Shown here: in pieces, positions 1 to 7,011 of the stretch
Layout of the letters: each line of letters begins with the position of its first letter
How positions within the stretch are numbered: the first letter of the stretch is position 1
Source of the DNA: Companilactobacillus bobalius
Lineage (GTDB): Bacteria; Bacillota; Bacilli; Lactobacillales; Lactobacillaceae
DNA: 64,000 bases
Direction: 5' to 3'
NCBI RefSeq assembly: GCF_009764355.1
Contig: NZ_LNUA01000077.1
Location: 1 to 64,000, forward strand
The notes under the pieces: generated by a model
What the model was told of the DNA's origin: nothing
Database searches by the model: none
Seen by the model: the letters and a program-made list of their open reading frames with translations, nothing else
Program-made: the position numbers and the translations under genes

Positions 1-15
1 TAGTTCTATACTTTC

Positions 16-47
16 TGGTATTGATGAATAATCAATACCAGTTTTTT
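16..47 (+). terminator. Hairpin with T-tract in IS left end
   Basis: Stem TGGTATTGAT (16-25) and ATCAATACCA (31-40), a 5-nt loop, then six T. It looks like an intrinsic terminator inside the IS left end. It could block transcription entering the element from the disrupted gene, but it could equally be part of the terminal repeat structure. Confidence 0.5.
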
Positions 48-133
48 AATCTCTAGAAAATAAAAAAAGAACATCACTGTTCTCATGTTAAGATTTAAGC
101 GACCAAACCCAATCAAACATGGAGAAAACAATA

Positions 134-1384
134 ATGTCCCAAGACAATTCTATACTATGTGCACTCGATATAAAAGACAATAATATAAGTAATGTTTCAG
201 TCAAGGACGCTACGATTAAAAATCGTGGCGTTATAAAGCATATAAAGATCGTAAACGCTGATTTAACTTATAAACTGTATCGATGTCCACAATGTGGTTT
301 AAATTCATTAGTCAAAAATGGAAAAAGAAAAACTAATGCTAGATTAGCCAGTTTTAACGGTATTGAGTATCATTTGATGCTCAATAAACAACGTTATATT
401 TGTAAGAACTGTGGTGGCACCTGCGGTGCCCACAGTGATTTATTAATCAAAAATCATACTATGACTAAACAAGTTCAAAACAGAATATTCGTTATGGCAA
501 AGGAATCCTTTACTTTAACATCAATAGCTAAGATCATCGGAGTATCAGTAAATACAGTAAGCAGAGTCTTATATGACAATACCAAATTACCAAATAGATG
601 TGATTGTCTTCCAAAAAACCTGTGTTTTGATGAATTTCGTTCAGTTAACGGTATATTTACTTTTATAGCTATTGATGCACAAACACATCATCTAATTGAG
701 CTGATTCATGATCGACTCTCTAAAACAGTTATTGAACACTTTATAAATAACTATAGCTTGTCAGAACGGCAAGCCGTTAAGACTGTCTCTATTGATTTGA
801 ATGCTAATTATCAGTCGGTCATTCATAGAATTTTTCCCAATGCTCAAATAATAGTTGATAGATTTCATATAGTTCAGCTATGTAGCCGGGCATTGGATCA
901 AGTTAGAATCAGTTGTCTTAAAAAAATAAATGATAAACATTCCCGTTTGTATAAAGCACTTAAGTCTAATTGGCGTCTCTATCATCTGCCTGAGGCAGAT
1001 GTAGACGACAAGAAAGTAAAATATATTTTTGGAATCAACGAATATACTACAACGCGAAACGTTATTGATATAGCCACTGACAATCTACCAGTTTTTAAAA
1101 ATACTTATGATATTTATCAAGGTATTCAGAAAGCGATACATGAACACGATATATCATTACTCAAAGAAACCATCTATGGATATAAAAAGAATAATACCGC
1201 TATGGATACATCTATTTCAACGTTACGTAAGAATTTAAATTATGTAAAGAATAGTTGCACAATGCCGTACTCCAATGGTCCTCTTGAAGGGACCATTGGA
1301 AAGATAAAAAAACTCAAACATATCAGTTATGGCTTCAGAAATCTTGACCATTTTCTTAAGAGAATAAGACTCATTTGCGCATAA
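134..1384 (+). CDS. ISL3-family transposase
   Basis: Catalyses movement of the surrounding insertion sequence. The N-terminal part has a zinc-ribbon-like pair of motifs (CPQCGLNSLVKNGK and YICKNCGGTCG). A helix-turn-helix follows (SIAKIIGVSVNTVSR), then a DDE domain with the family-typical stretches SIDLNANY, IIVDRFHIVQL and the C-terminal SNGPLEGTIGKIKKLKH...GFRN. At about 416 aa it has normal length and no internal stop, so it is probably active. I chose the ATG at 134 because a GGAG lies 9 nt before it. An in-frame ATG at 119 has no ribosome binding site. It lies within a truncated PTS gene and is not part of any operon here. Confidence 0.9.
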   Translation: MSQDNSILCALDIKDNNISNVSVKDATIKNRGVIKHIKIVNADLTYKLYRCPQCGLNSLVKNGKRKTNARLASFNGIEYHLMLNKQRYICKNCGGTCGAHSDLLIKNHTMTKQVQNRIFVMAKESFTLTSIAKIIGVSVNTVSRVLYDNTKLPNRCDCLPKNLCFDEFRSVNGIFTFIAIDAQTHHLIELIHDRLSKTVIEHFINNYSLSERQAVKTVSIDLNANYQSVIHRIFPNAQIIVDRFHIVQLCSRALDQVRISCLKKINDKHSRLYKALKSNWRLYHLPEADVDDKKVKYIFGINEYTTTRNVIDIATDNLPVFKNTYDIYQGIQKAIHEHDISLLKETIYGYKKNNTAMDTSISTLRKNLNYVKNSCTMPYSNGPLEGTIGKIKKLKHISYGFRNLDHFLKRIRLICA

Positions 1385-1451
1385 AAAAAGACAACCTACA
1401 TGAGGTTGCCTTCTATACAAAAACTATTCATCAATACGATTTGACAAAGAG

Positions 1452-1541
1452 CCGTTAGTTTTAGCTGGAGCAATGTATTACCCATTCTTCAAAGTTGCTG
1501 AAAAGGGTATGCTTGCTAAAGAAAAGACTTCCACAGACTAA
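1452..1541 (+). pseudogene. 3' fragment of PTS lactose/cellobiose-type EIIC, cut by the IS
   Basis: The frame beginning at 1452 reads PLVLAGAMYYPFFKVAEKG and continues to KTSTD and a stop at 1539-1541. The YYPFFKV motif close to the end is typical of the C-terminus of cellobiose/lactose permease (EIIC) proteins of the PTS. Only 29 codons remain; everything upstream is replaced by the insertion sequence. It is therefore a dead fragment unless the element excises precisely. A strong terminator follows 40 bases later, as expected at the end of the original gene. The identification rests on a short motif. Confidence 0.65.
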
Positions 1542-1580
1542 AGGGTTGTTGAAAAATAATTTGTATATGTCATCAAATTA

Positions 1581-1624
1581 AAAAGAACGATAATCAGCCT
1601 CTTCTGACTGATTATCGTTCTTTT
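1581..1624 (+). terminator. Intrinsic terminator of the disrupted EIIC gene
   Basis: Perfect 17-bp stem (1581-1597 with 1608-1624), 10-nt loop, ending in TTTT. It lies 40 nt after the EIIC fragment stop and is A-rich on the left, so it can work in both directions. Confidence 0.9.
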
Positions 1625-1871
1625 CTGCTATTTAATTCTTATTTTTAAAAAGCGTGAGAATTGCTTGTTTTTTCGCACGCTTTTTTAACGCTTCTGAGCT
1701 AAGGACATGTCTATCATTAATAGATTTTTTTAATTGATTAGTAATTTTATAGTCTATTTATTATTTTTAATAGGGCTTTGCACTTTTGCATGTAAATGCT
1801 AACTGATAAGAATTATCTTTTGCTATACTTACTGTAGTGTCCTTGCCTTATATTGAAAGGAGCTGGTGCTT
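1625..1871. other. Intergenic stretch with one hairpin and an extended -10 promoter
   Basis: No gene is seen. An imperfect hairpin pairs AAAAGCGTG near 1648-1656 with CACGCTTTT at 1676-1684, followed by further T; it could be a weak terminator or the end of a small RNA. An extended -10 (TGCTATACT, 1821-1829) lies about 45 nt upstream of the small ORF at 1872 and is the most likely promoter for it. The -35 region is poor. Confidence 0.4.
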
Positions 1872-2036
1872 ATGGTTAAAAATCATATTCTCAGTCTTCC
1901 TATCATGACGGGAGGCTTTGGCGTTGGAATTAATTTCCATTTTTTTGATTCTAGTAGTTTTACTAGAAATTATCAAAGAATTGAAGAAATAATTCAAACA
2001 AAAAAGTCGGACATTGCCGTGTCCGACTCTAAATAA
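1872..2036 (+). pseudogene. Small hydrophobic peptide locus, probable frameshifted holin-like type I toxin
   Basis: An ATG at 1872 has a strong site AAAGGAG nine bases upstream and opens a 54-codon frame. That frame is not membrane-like. In the adjacent frame the same DNA encodes EALALELISIFLILVVLL followed by EIIKELKK and a stop at 1990-1992. This is the pattern of holin-like type I toxins: EAL..., one membrane helix, then a lysine tail. Removing one G from the GGG at 1910-1912 would join the ATG at 1905 to it as MTEALALE. An in-frame TTG at 1924 preceded by GGGAGG could also start a 22-aa version. A hairpin (GTCGGACA / TGTCCGAC, about 2007-2028) overlaps the 3' end and a terminator follows, as in antisense-RNA-controlled toxin loci. 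No antitoxin RNA is proven. Confidence 0.4.
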
Positions 2037-2072
2037 TATGTAATATTGTTATTAGACAAGGACACTGATTAA

Positions 2073-2099
2073 GGCCACTTTTTAAGTGGTCTTTTTTTT
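2073..2099 (+). terminator. Intrinsic terminator
   Basis: Stem GGCCACTT / AAGTGGTC (one G-U pair) with a 3-nt loop followed by eight T. It ends the transcript of the small toxin-like locus. Confidence 0.8.
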
Positions 2100-2167
2100 G
2101 CCTTGTTTCACTAATATATTAACAAGATAAGACGTCTAAAACAACTATAAAGTAATAACATGTCAAC

Positions 2168-2240
2168 TAGTATTATCATATTTATAATAGTTACTGAAAA
2201 AGTGCATTCGTTAAAGAAAAAAGCTTTCACAAACCGATGA
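2168..2240 (+). pseudogene. Possible degenerate second copy of the EIIC 3' tail
   Basis: The frame reading VTEKVHSLKKKAFTNR then stop at 2238-2240 resembles the intact tail VAEKGMLAKEKTSTD at 1494-1541. The DNA around GTTACTGAAAAAGTG and TTAAAGAAAA is alignable with the EIIC fragment. It looks like a decayed duplicate of the PTS tail. The stretch is short and the similarity is judged by eye, so chance resemblance is possible. The remaining bases up to 2300 hold no other gene. Confidence 0.3.
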
Positions 2241-2290
2241 ATTTTTTTCCTATTTATTTGATAATTAAAATGGCTTTTACCGCTGGTTTA

Positions 2291-2299
2291 TGCTATTCT
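2291..2299 (+). promoter_or_regulatory. Extended -10 promoter upstream of ddl
   Basis: TGCTATTCT is an extended -10 element about 60 nt before the ddl start. No good -35 is visible. Confidence 0.35.
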
Positions 2300-2360
2300 G
2301 TAGGTTCTAGGATTACGCTTAAGTAAGTATAATTAAATAAAAAGGATTAGGTGAAACACA

Positions 2361-3416
2361 ATGAAAATTGTCGTTCTTTCAGGTGGAAGAAGTACAGAAA
2401 GAAATGTTTCTTTATCTTCCGGAATTAAAATCACCAACGCACTACGTAGTAAAGGTTATGAAGTAGCTTACGTTGATTCATTTTTAGGTAAGGATATCGA
2501 AGAAGATAAAATTGATGATCTCTTCACAACAGAACCTGAAAATGAAAGTAAATTAGTTATTGATGATGAAGTTCTTACGGATGAAAAGATCAATGCTTTG
2601 AGAACCGATGGAACTAAAGGTCTATTAGGTAGAAATGTTCTTAACATTTGTCGTCATGCCGATATTGTCTACATGGGACTTCACGGTGAAGATGGCGAAA
2701 ATGGTAAGATGCAAGCTGTCTTTGATGTCTTTGATATCAAGTATACAGGTAGTGGTTCATTAGCTTCTGGACTTGCTATGGATAAGAAATATTCTAAAGA
2801 AATTTTTGTACAAGATGGTATTCCAACTGCTCAATATACAACAACTAAGACTGCTAAGATTTTATCAGAGGATATTCCTTTCAACTATCCAATGGTAGTA
2901 AAACCTTCTAATGGTGGTTCAAGTGTTGGTACACATATTGTAAATAACGCTACTGAATTAAGAGAATCAGTTGCTGATGCTTTGAGATTTGATGATGAAG
3001 TTTTAATTGAAGAGTATATCAAGGGACGTGAATTCTCAGTTGCTATCGTTGATGGTTTGGTTCTTCCAGCTGTCGAAGTTACTGTTGATACAGGTTGGTA
3101 TGATTTCCAACATAAATTCCAAGCTAACAATGTAACTCACTTTATTACTCCTCCAGACAATTTGGATGATAAGATTCACGAAAAGATGCAAGCATTAACT
3201 AAGAAGACTTTTGAAGCTCTAGGTATGAGTAACTACGGTCGTGTTGACTTCTTATTACGTGACGGTCAATTATATGTCATGGAAGCTAATACTTTGCCAG
3301 GTATGACACCATTGTCATTAATGCCAAGAGAAGCTGAAGCTGCCGGTATTTCATATGCTGATCTTTGTGAGAGAATCATTAAGAGTAAAGTTAAGTACTA
3401 CGAAGAAAGAAAATAA
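2361..3416 (+). CDS. ddl: D-alanine--D-alanine/D-lactate ligase (F-type)
   Basis: ATP-grasp ligase that makes the D-Ala-D-Ala or D-Ala-D-Lac end of peptidoglycan precursors in the cytoplasm. Visible motifs are GGRSTERNVSL (Glu13, matching E. coli DdlB Glu15), LHGEDGENG, KPSNGGSSVG (Ser187, matching Ser150), EEYIKGREFSV, GRVDF and MEANTLPGMT. The omega-loop reads WYDFQHKF. Aligned with DdlB YDYEAKY, Phe253 replaces Tyr216. In known enzymes this Phe marks D-Ala-D-Lac activity and intrinsic vancomycin resistance in lactobacilli and Leuconostoc. Length (351 aa) is normal. The start has AGGATTAGGTG upstream. It is monocistronic with its own terminator. The ligase assignment is firm; the D-Lac preference is inferred from one residue. 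Confidence 0.92.
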   Translation: MKIVVLSGGRSTERNVSLSSGIKITNALRSKGYEVAYVDSFLGKDIEEDKIDDLFTTEPENESKLVIDDEVLTDEKINALRTDGTKGLLGRNVLNICRHADIVYMGLHGEDGENGKMQAVFDVFDIKYTGSGSLASGLAMDKKYSKEIFVQDGIPTAQYTTTKTAKILSEDIPFNYPMVVKPSNGGSSVGTHIVNNATELRESVADALRFDDEVLIEEYIKGREFSVAIVDGLVLPAVEVTVDTGWYDFQHKFQANNVTHFITPPDNLDDKIHEKMQALTKKTFEALGMSNYGRVDFLLRDGQLYVMEANTLPGMTPLSLMPREAEAAGISYADLCERIIKSKVKYYEERK

Positions 3417-3434
3417 TAACGAATTTTAAACTAA

Positions 3435-3467
3435 AGACTATCTCCTGAATTTGGAGGTAGTCTTTTT
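3435..3467 (+). terminator. Intrinsic terminator of ddl
   Basis: Stem AGACTATCTCC / GGAGGTAGTCT with one G-U pair, 7-nt loop, then a T-run. Confidence 0.85.
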
Positions 3468-3570
3468 CTGTTGTTAAATAGATTTGTAGACTTGTTAAAG
3501 CGGTTACTAATATTAAGGTATAATTGTCGTGTGAACTATTCTTTAAAAATTTGATTGCGAGGTATGTTTC

Positions 3571-4482
3571 ATGACAAGAAAAATTGGAATTATTGGAATG
3601 GGAAATGTTGGTGCCGCATGTGCACATTATATTGTAGCCGGTGGATTTGTCGATGACTTGGTATTGATCGATAAGAATGAGAAAAAGGTTAAGGCCGATG
3701 CTTTAGACTTTGAAGATGCCATGGCCAATTTGCCAGCGCATACTAATATTTATGTAAATGATTATTCTCAATTGGATGATGCCGATATTATTATTTCAGC
3801 TGTTGGACACATCAAATTAATCGGTGGAGAACATCCAAATCGATTTGGAGAATTAAAGCCAACTGGTGATTCTGTAACAGATGTAGCCAATAAGATTAAA
3901 CAAACTAAATTCCATGGCATCATGGTCGTAATTAGTAATCCTAATGATGTTATGACATCAATGTATCAACAAATTCTTGATTTTCCTAAAGAGCGTGTAA
4001 TTGGTACTGGTACATTACTTGATTCAGCTAGAATGAAACGTGCTGTTGGTAAAGCCTTTGATGTTGATCCTAGATCTGTATCGGGATATAACTTAGGAGA
4101 ACACGGTAACTCTCAATTTACGGCTTGGTCAACAGTAAAAGTCATGGATCAACCAGTTAAAGAATTAGCTGAGAAAAATGGACTTGATCTGGATCAAATT
4201 AATGAAGATGTAAGAATGGGTGGTTTCACAGTTTTTGATGGCAAAGGATATACCAACTATGGTGTATCGACTGCAGCAGTTAGACTTTCGTTAGCTATTC
4301 TAAATGATGCTAATATTGAATTGCCAGTATCAAATTATCGTGAAGAATATGGTGTTTACCTATCATATCCAGCTATTGTTGGACGTGACGGAATTGAAAA
4401 GCAATTGCAATTGGACTTGCCACAAGATGAGTTAGATAAACTTCAATATTCTGCCGACTATATCAAGAAAAATTTAAAATAA
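3571..4482 (+). CDS. L-2-hydroxyisocaproate dehydrogenase (L-lactate/malate dehydrogenase family)
   Basis: NAD-dependent reductase of branched 2-oxo acids to L-2-hydroxy acids, a cytoplasmic sink for NADH in amino-acid catabolism. The N-terminal Rossmann motif is [12 protein letters not shown]. The catalytic set is recognisable: Arg in NRFGELK, Asp in SNPNDV and His in [10 protein letters not shown]. The segments [40 protein letters not shown] and [10 protein letters not shown] match what I remember of lactobacillar/Weissella L-HicDH closely, better than classical L-LDH. Length is 303 aa as in that family. It stands alone between terminators. A plain L-lactate dehydrogenase is the alternative but less likely. 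Confidence 0.85.
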   Translation: MTRKIGIIGMGNVGAACAHYIVAGGFVDDLVLIDKNEKKVKADALDFEDAMANLPAHTNIYVNDYSQLDDADIIISAVGHIKLIGGEHPNRFGELKPTGDSVTDVANKIKQTKFHGIMVVISNPNDVMTSMYQQILDFPKERVIGTGTLLDSARMKRAVGKAFDVDPRSVSGYNLGEHGNSQFTAWSTVKVMDQPVKELAEKNGLDLDQINEDVRMGGFTVFDGKGYTNYGVSTAAVRLSLAILNDANIELPVSNYREEYGVYLSYPAIVGRDGIEKQLQLDLPQDELDKLQYSADYIKKNLK

Positions 4483-4492
4483 ATTATGTATG

Positions 4493-4523
4493 AAGAGTGT
4501 AGACAAAATGTCGCACTCTTTTT
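4493..4523 (+). terminator. Intrinsic terminator
   Basis: Stem AAGAGTG / CACTCTT with an inner GACA/TGTC pair, then TTTTTG, 11 nt after the dehydrogenase stop. Confidence 0.8.
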
Positions 4524-4591
4524 GTTTTGGCAGGATAATTCACATATATTGATATAATGGAACTTGCTAAAAATTATTAAGGGGACAAATT

Positions 4592-5482
4592 ATGAAAAAG
4601 GCCTTATTGCTGTTACTTCTACCACTACTTTTGACTGGCTGTTCGACGAATGCGGATACTGGTTCTAAACAAGCTGATAATCAAGAAACAACGACTAACA
4701 AGAATTCCAATATAGATAAATCCAAATCCGATTCCACTGAAAATGTTACAGCAGAGGAAATGAGTAATTGGACTTACAAATCTGGTGATAAAGCAGTTAA
4801 AGTATTGAATAATGATCAACCAACGACTATTCAAGCTAATGATTTTGCTCAGGCTCATATTGATTATGGTGGGTTGGACAATCTAAATCGAACTAAAACG
4901 GCGACAGCATACTTAACTCGTAATAATTTGGGTAAATCTAATACGAGAACTGAACAGACGTGGCGTCCGACTGGTTGGCATAACGAGCCTAAAATCGTCA
5001 ATGGGACACGTGTTATTCCACAAAATAGAGGACATTTGATTGCTTATACAATGACTTTCAATTTGAATAAGTCTGGTCAAACACAACAAGGCCAGTTGGG
5101 TAGTATTGATAATCCGTATAACCTTTTTACACAAACAGAGTTTTCAAATCAAAAAACAATGACTGAAACAGAGCAAATGGTTCGTAATGAGTTGGCGCAA
5201 AATAAAAAAGTTATTTATCAAGTAACACCAATTTTTCGAGGTAATGAATTAATGGCTCGAGGCGTTTGGGTACAGGCGTTATCAACTGATGGAAGTTTCA
5301 AATTTAACCGATATTTGTGGAATGTTCAAAATAATATTGTCTTTGATTATGCGACAGGACGGTCAACCGTGGATACAACTTTCACAGTACCCGGAGTTGC
5401 TAATAATTATCAAAATAAGCATTATAATAATAGGCACAAAAATTACAGACATTATAAGAAGTATCGCCACTATTATCACTAG
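4592..5482 (+). CDS. Lipoprotein DNA/RNA non-specific endonuclease (EndA/DNA-entry-nuclease family)
   Basis: Predicted surface-anchored nuclease of the beta-beta-alpha metal superfamily. Residues 1-17 form a lipoprotein signal peptide ending in the lipobox LLTGC, so Cys17 would be lipidated. A Ser/Asn/Lys-rich linker follows (about 20-60). The nuclease domain has the active-site motif PQNRGHLIAY (His as general base; Asn in place of the Asp of DRGH) and the metal-site segment NLFTQTEFSNQKTM. YATGRSTVDTT near the end is typical of EndA relatives. The last 30 residues are unusually rich in His, Tyr, Arg and Lys, giving a basic, possibly metal- or DNA-binding tail. It may serve DNA scavenging or uptake. 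It is transcribed alone. Confidence 0.85.
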   Translation: MKKALLLLLLPLLLTGCSTNADTGSKQADNQETTTNKNSNIDKSKSDSTENVTAEEMSNWTYKSGDKAVKVLNNDQPTTIQANDFAQAHIDYGGLDNLNRTKTATAYLTRNNLGKSNTRTEQTWRPTGWHNEPKIVNGTRVIPQNRGHLIAYTMTFNLNKSGQTQQGQLGSIDNPYNLFTQTEFSNQKTMTETEQMVRNELAQNKKVIYQVTPIFRGNELMARGVWVQALSTDGSFKFNRYLWNVQNNIVFDYATGRSTVDTTFTVPGVANNYQNKHYNNRHKNYRHYKKYRHYYH

Positions 5483-5513
5483 ACGAATGGGAGATTTATT
5501 TACTTTTCTCTTG

Positions 5514-5525
5514 TGGTATAGACCA
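5514..5525 (+). promoter_or_regulatory. NagR-type GntR operator before nagA
   Basis: TGGTATAGACCA is an imperfect palindrome close to the TGGTCTAGACCA-type sites bound by DasR/NagR regulators of amino-sugar use. It lies just upstream of a TATAAT -10 (5537-5542) and would cover the -35 region of the nagA promoter. The assignment is by motif and context; the regulator is not in this window. Confidence 0.65.
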
Positions 5526-5574
5526 GTAAATAATGGTATAATGAAAACGTTAAAATTAGTAAGGAGACTCGATA

Positions 5575-6735
5575 ATGTCATATTATATTCATGCTAAGAA
5601 GTTCTTTTTAAAAAACACTACTGAAAATGGCGGCTACCTAGAAGTTACTGACGATGGTAAGTTTGGTAAATTCTATCATGCTGACGAAGAAAAACCTGAA
5701 GGTAAAGTTGTTGATTACTCAGACAAATTTATTGCCCCAGGTCTAGTTGATACACATATTCATGGTCTTGTAGGTCATGATGTTATGGATGACGATTTTG
5801 AAAAATTAAATGAAATGTCAGAAGGTCTATTGAAGGCCGGTGTTACATCATGGTTGCCAACAACTTTGACAGCATCACATGACCAACTAAAACACATTTG
5901 CCAAACAATTGGTGATAACTACAAGAAGGCTACTGGTGCTAAGATTCAAGGTATTCACTTTGAAGGACCTTTCTACACAGAAAAACACAAGGGTGCACAA
6001 AATCCTAAGTACTTCAGAGATCCAGATGCCGAAGAATTTGAAGACTGGCAAGAAGCTGCTCACGGCATGATCAAGAAGATTTCTATTGCTCCTGAAAGAA
6101 AAGGTTCGGTTGAATTTACTAAAGCTGTTGCTTCAGATAACGTTGCCGTATACCTTGGACACAGTGATGCTACATTTGAACAAGCTAAGGCTTGTGTTGA
6201 AGCAGGTGCTACAGGATTCACACATACATATAATGGTATGAGTGGATTGAACCACAGATTACCAGGTATGGTTGGTGCAGCACTTTCAATGCACTTAGTT
6301 GATGATGAATTGATTTGTGATGGACACCACGTTAACCCATTTGCAGCAAGAATCGTTATCGAAAAGAAAGGTGCAGAACACGTTGCCCTAATTACTGATT
6401 GTATGCGTGCTGGTTTAATGCCAGATGGTGACTACGTACTTGGTGAACTACCAGTTGTTGTTGCTAACGGAACAGCCAGATTAAAAGATGAAACACATAA
6501 CTTAGCTGGTTCAATTTTGATGTTGAATGAAGCTATCAAGAACGTTGTTGACTGGAACATTGCTACAGATGAAGAAGCTGTAGAAATGGCAAGTTACACA
6601 GCTGCTAAGAGTTCAAAAGTTGCTGACAAGTGTGGTATTATCGCTGATGGTAGAGATGCTGATTTCATCGTGCTTGATGATGATATGACATTATCAGAAA
6701 CATATCTTGATGGTGTATCAAGATATAAGGCCTAA
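5575..6735 (+). CDS. nagA: N-acetylglucosamine-6-phosphate deacetylase
   Basis: Removes acetate from GlcNAc-6-phosphate to give glucosamine-6-phosphate, the first cytoplasmic step of GlcNAc and wall recycling. It is an amidohydrolase-fold enzyme. GLVDTHIHG holds the first metal-site histidines, HFEGPF the metal-binding Glu, LGHSDA and THTYNGMSG the further histidines, and ITDCM the catalytic Asp. NLAGSILMLNEA and the C-terminal GRDADFIVLD are standard for NagA. Length 386 aa is typical. The start has AAGGAGA upstream. A NagR-like operator overlaps its promoter, which fits induction by amino sugars. nagB is not adjacent. Confidence 0.95.
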   Translation: MSYYIHAKKFFLKNTTENGGYLEVTDDGKFGKFYHADEEKPEGKVVDYSDKFIAPGLVDTHIHGLVGHDVMDDDFEKLNEMSEGLLKAGVTSWLPTTLTASHDQLKHICQTIGDNYKKATGAKIQGIHFEGPFYTEKHKGAQNPKYFRDPDAEEFEDWQEAAHGMIKKISIAPERKGSVEFTKAVASDNVAVYLGHSDATFEQAKACVEAGATGFTHTYNGMSGLNHRLPGMVGAALSMHLVDDELICDGHHVNPFAARIVIEKKGAEHVALITDCMRAGLMPDGDYVLGELPVVVANGTARLKDETHNLAGSILMLNEAIKNVVDWNIATDEEAVEMASYTAAKSSKVADKCGIIADGRDADFIVLDDDMTLSETYLDGVSRYKA

Positions 6736-6739
6736 AAAT

Positions 6740-6865
6740 AGAGAGCGAAACAAGGACGGTCAGCTCCCGAGGATTTGCGTAAGTACTGGAATCGCACGCG
6801 TACTTGGCGGGCAATTTCAGTGCTGTAGCAAACTGGAAGAAATTGGCCTGTGTAGCTCGTTTTCA
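6740..6865. repeat. Structured intergenic palindromic element
   Basis: About 125 bases starting GAGAGCGAAACAAGGACGG and ending AGCTCGTTTTCACT. The core pairs AGTACTGGAATCGC (6783-6796) with GCAATTTCAGTGCT (about 6811-6824), a 14-bp stem with one mismatch and two G-U pairs. The flanks TTTGC and GCAAA can also pair. Its wording (TCAGCTCCCGAGGATTTGCGTAA, written here as two overlapping parts TCAGCTCCCGAGG and GAGGATTTGCGTAA) resembles intergenic repeats I recall from other lactobacilli. There is no ORF in it. There is only one copy in this window, so the repeat nature is from memory, not shown here. Confidence 0.5.
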
Positions 6866-6925
6866 CTATAAAGATTAAAACATTGGTTATTCCAAACAGG
6901 AAAAACCAGATAATAGAACCACAAC

Positions 6926-6964
6926 AAAAAACCGAGGCAAACCAATAAGATACCTCGGTTTTTT
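6926..6964 (+). terminator. Intrinsic terminator between nagA and glpQ-like gene
   Basis: Stem ACCGAGG / CCTCGGT extended by A/T pairs, 15-nt loop, followed by TTTTT. Confidence 0.85.
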
Positions 6965-7011
6965 AGTCCCTTGCATGGCTGTTGTATACTCTACATATCG
7001 GGAGGATTACT

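Larger units (their letters stand above)
1..1453 (+). mobile_element. ISL3-family insertion sequence (left end outside window)
   Basis: One intact ISL3-type transposase gene occupies this element. The right terminus is visible: read inward from 1453 on the minus strand it begins GGCTCTTTGTCAAATCG, which resembles the GGCTCTTTGTCAA-type ends I recall for ISL3 elements of lactobacilli. It also shares the subterminal word TATTGATGAATA with the left side (19-30; inverse copy at 1425-1436). The outermost left bases are not in the window, so the target duplication cannot be checked. Immediately right of 1453 the sequence is the 3' end of a PTS EIIC gene, so the element sits inside that gene. Confidence 0.85.

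Noticed and set aside
2361..3416. Acquired vanA-type resistance gene
   Set aside because: No vanH, vanX or vanRS homologues adjoin; the sequence is of the native lactobacillar Ddl type.
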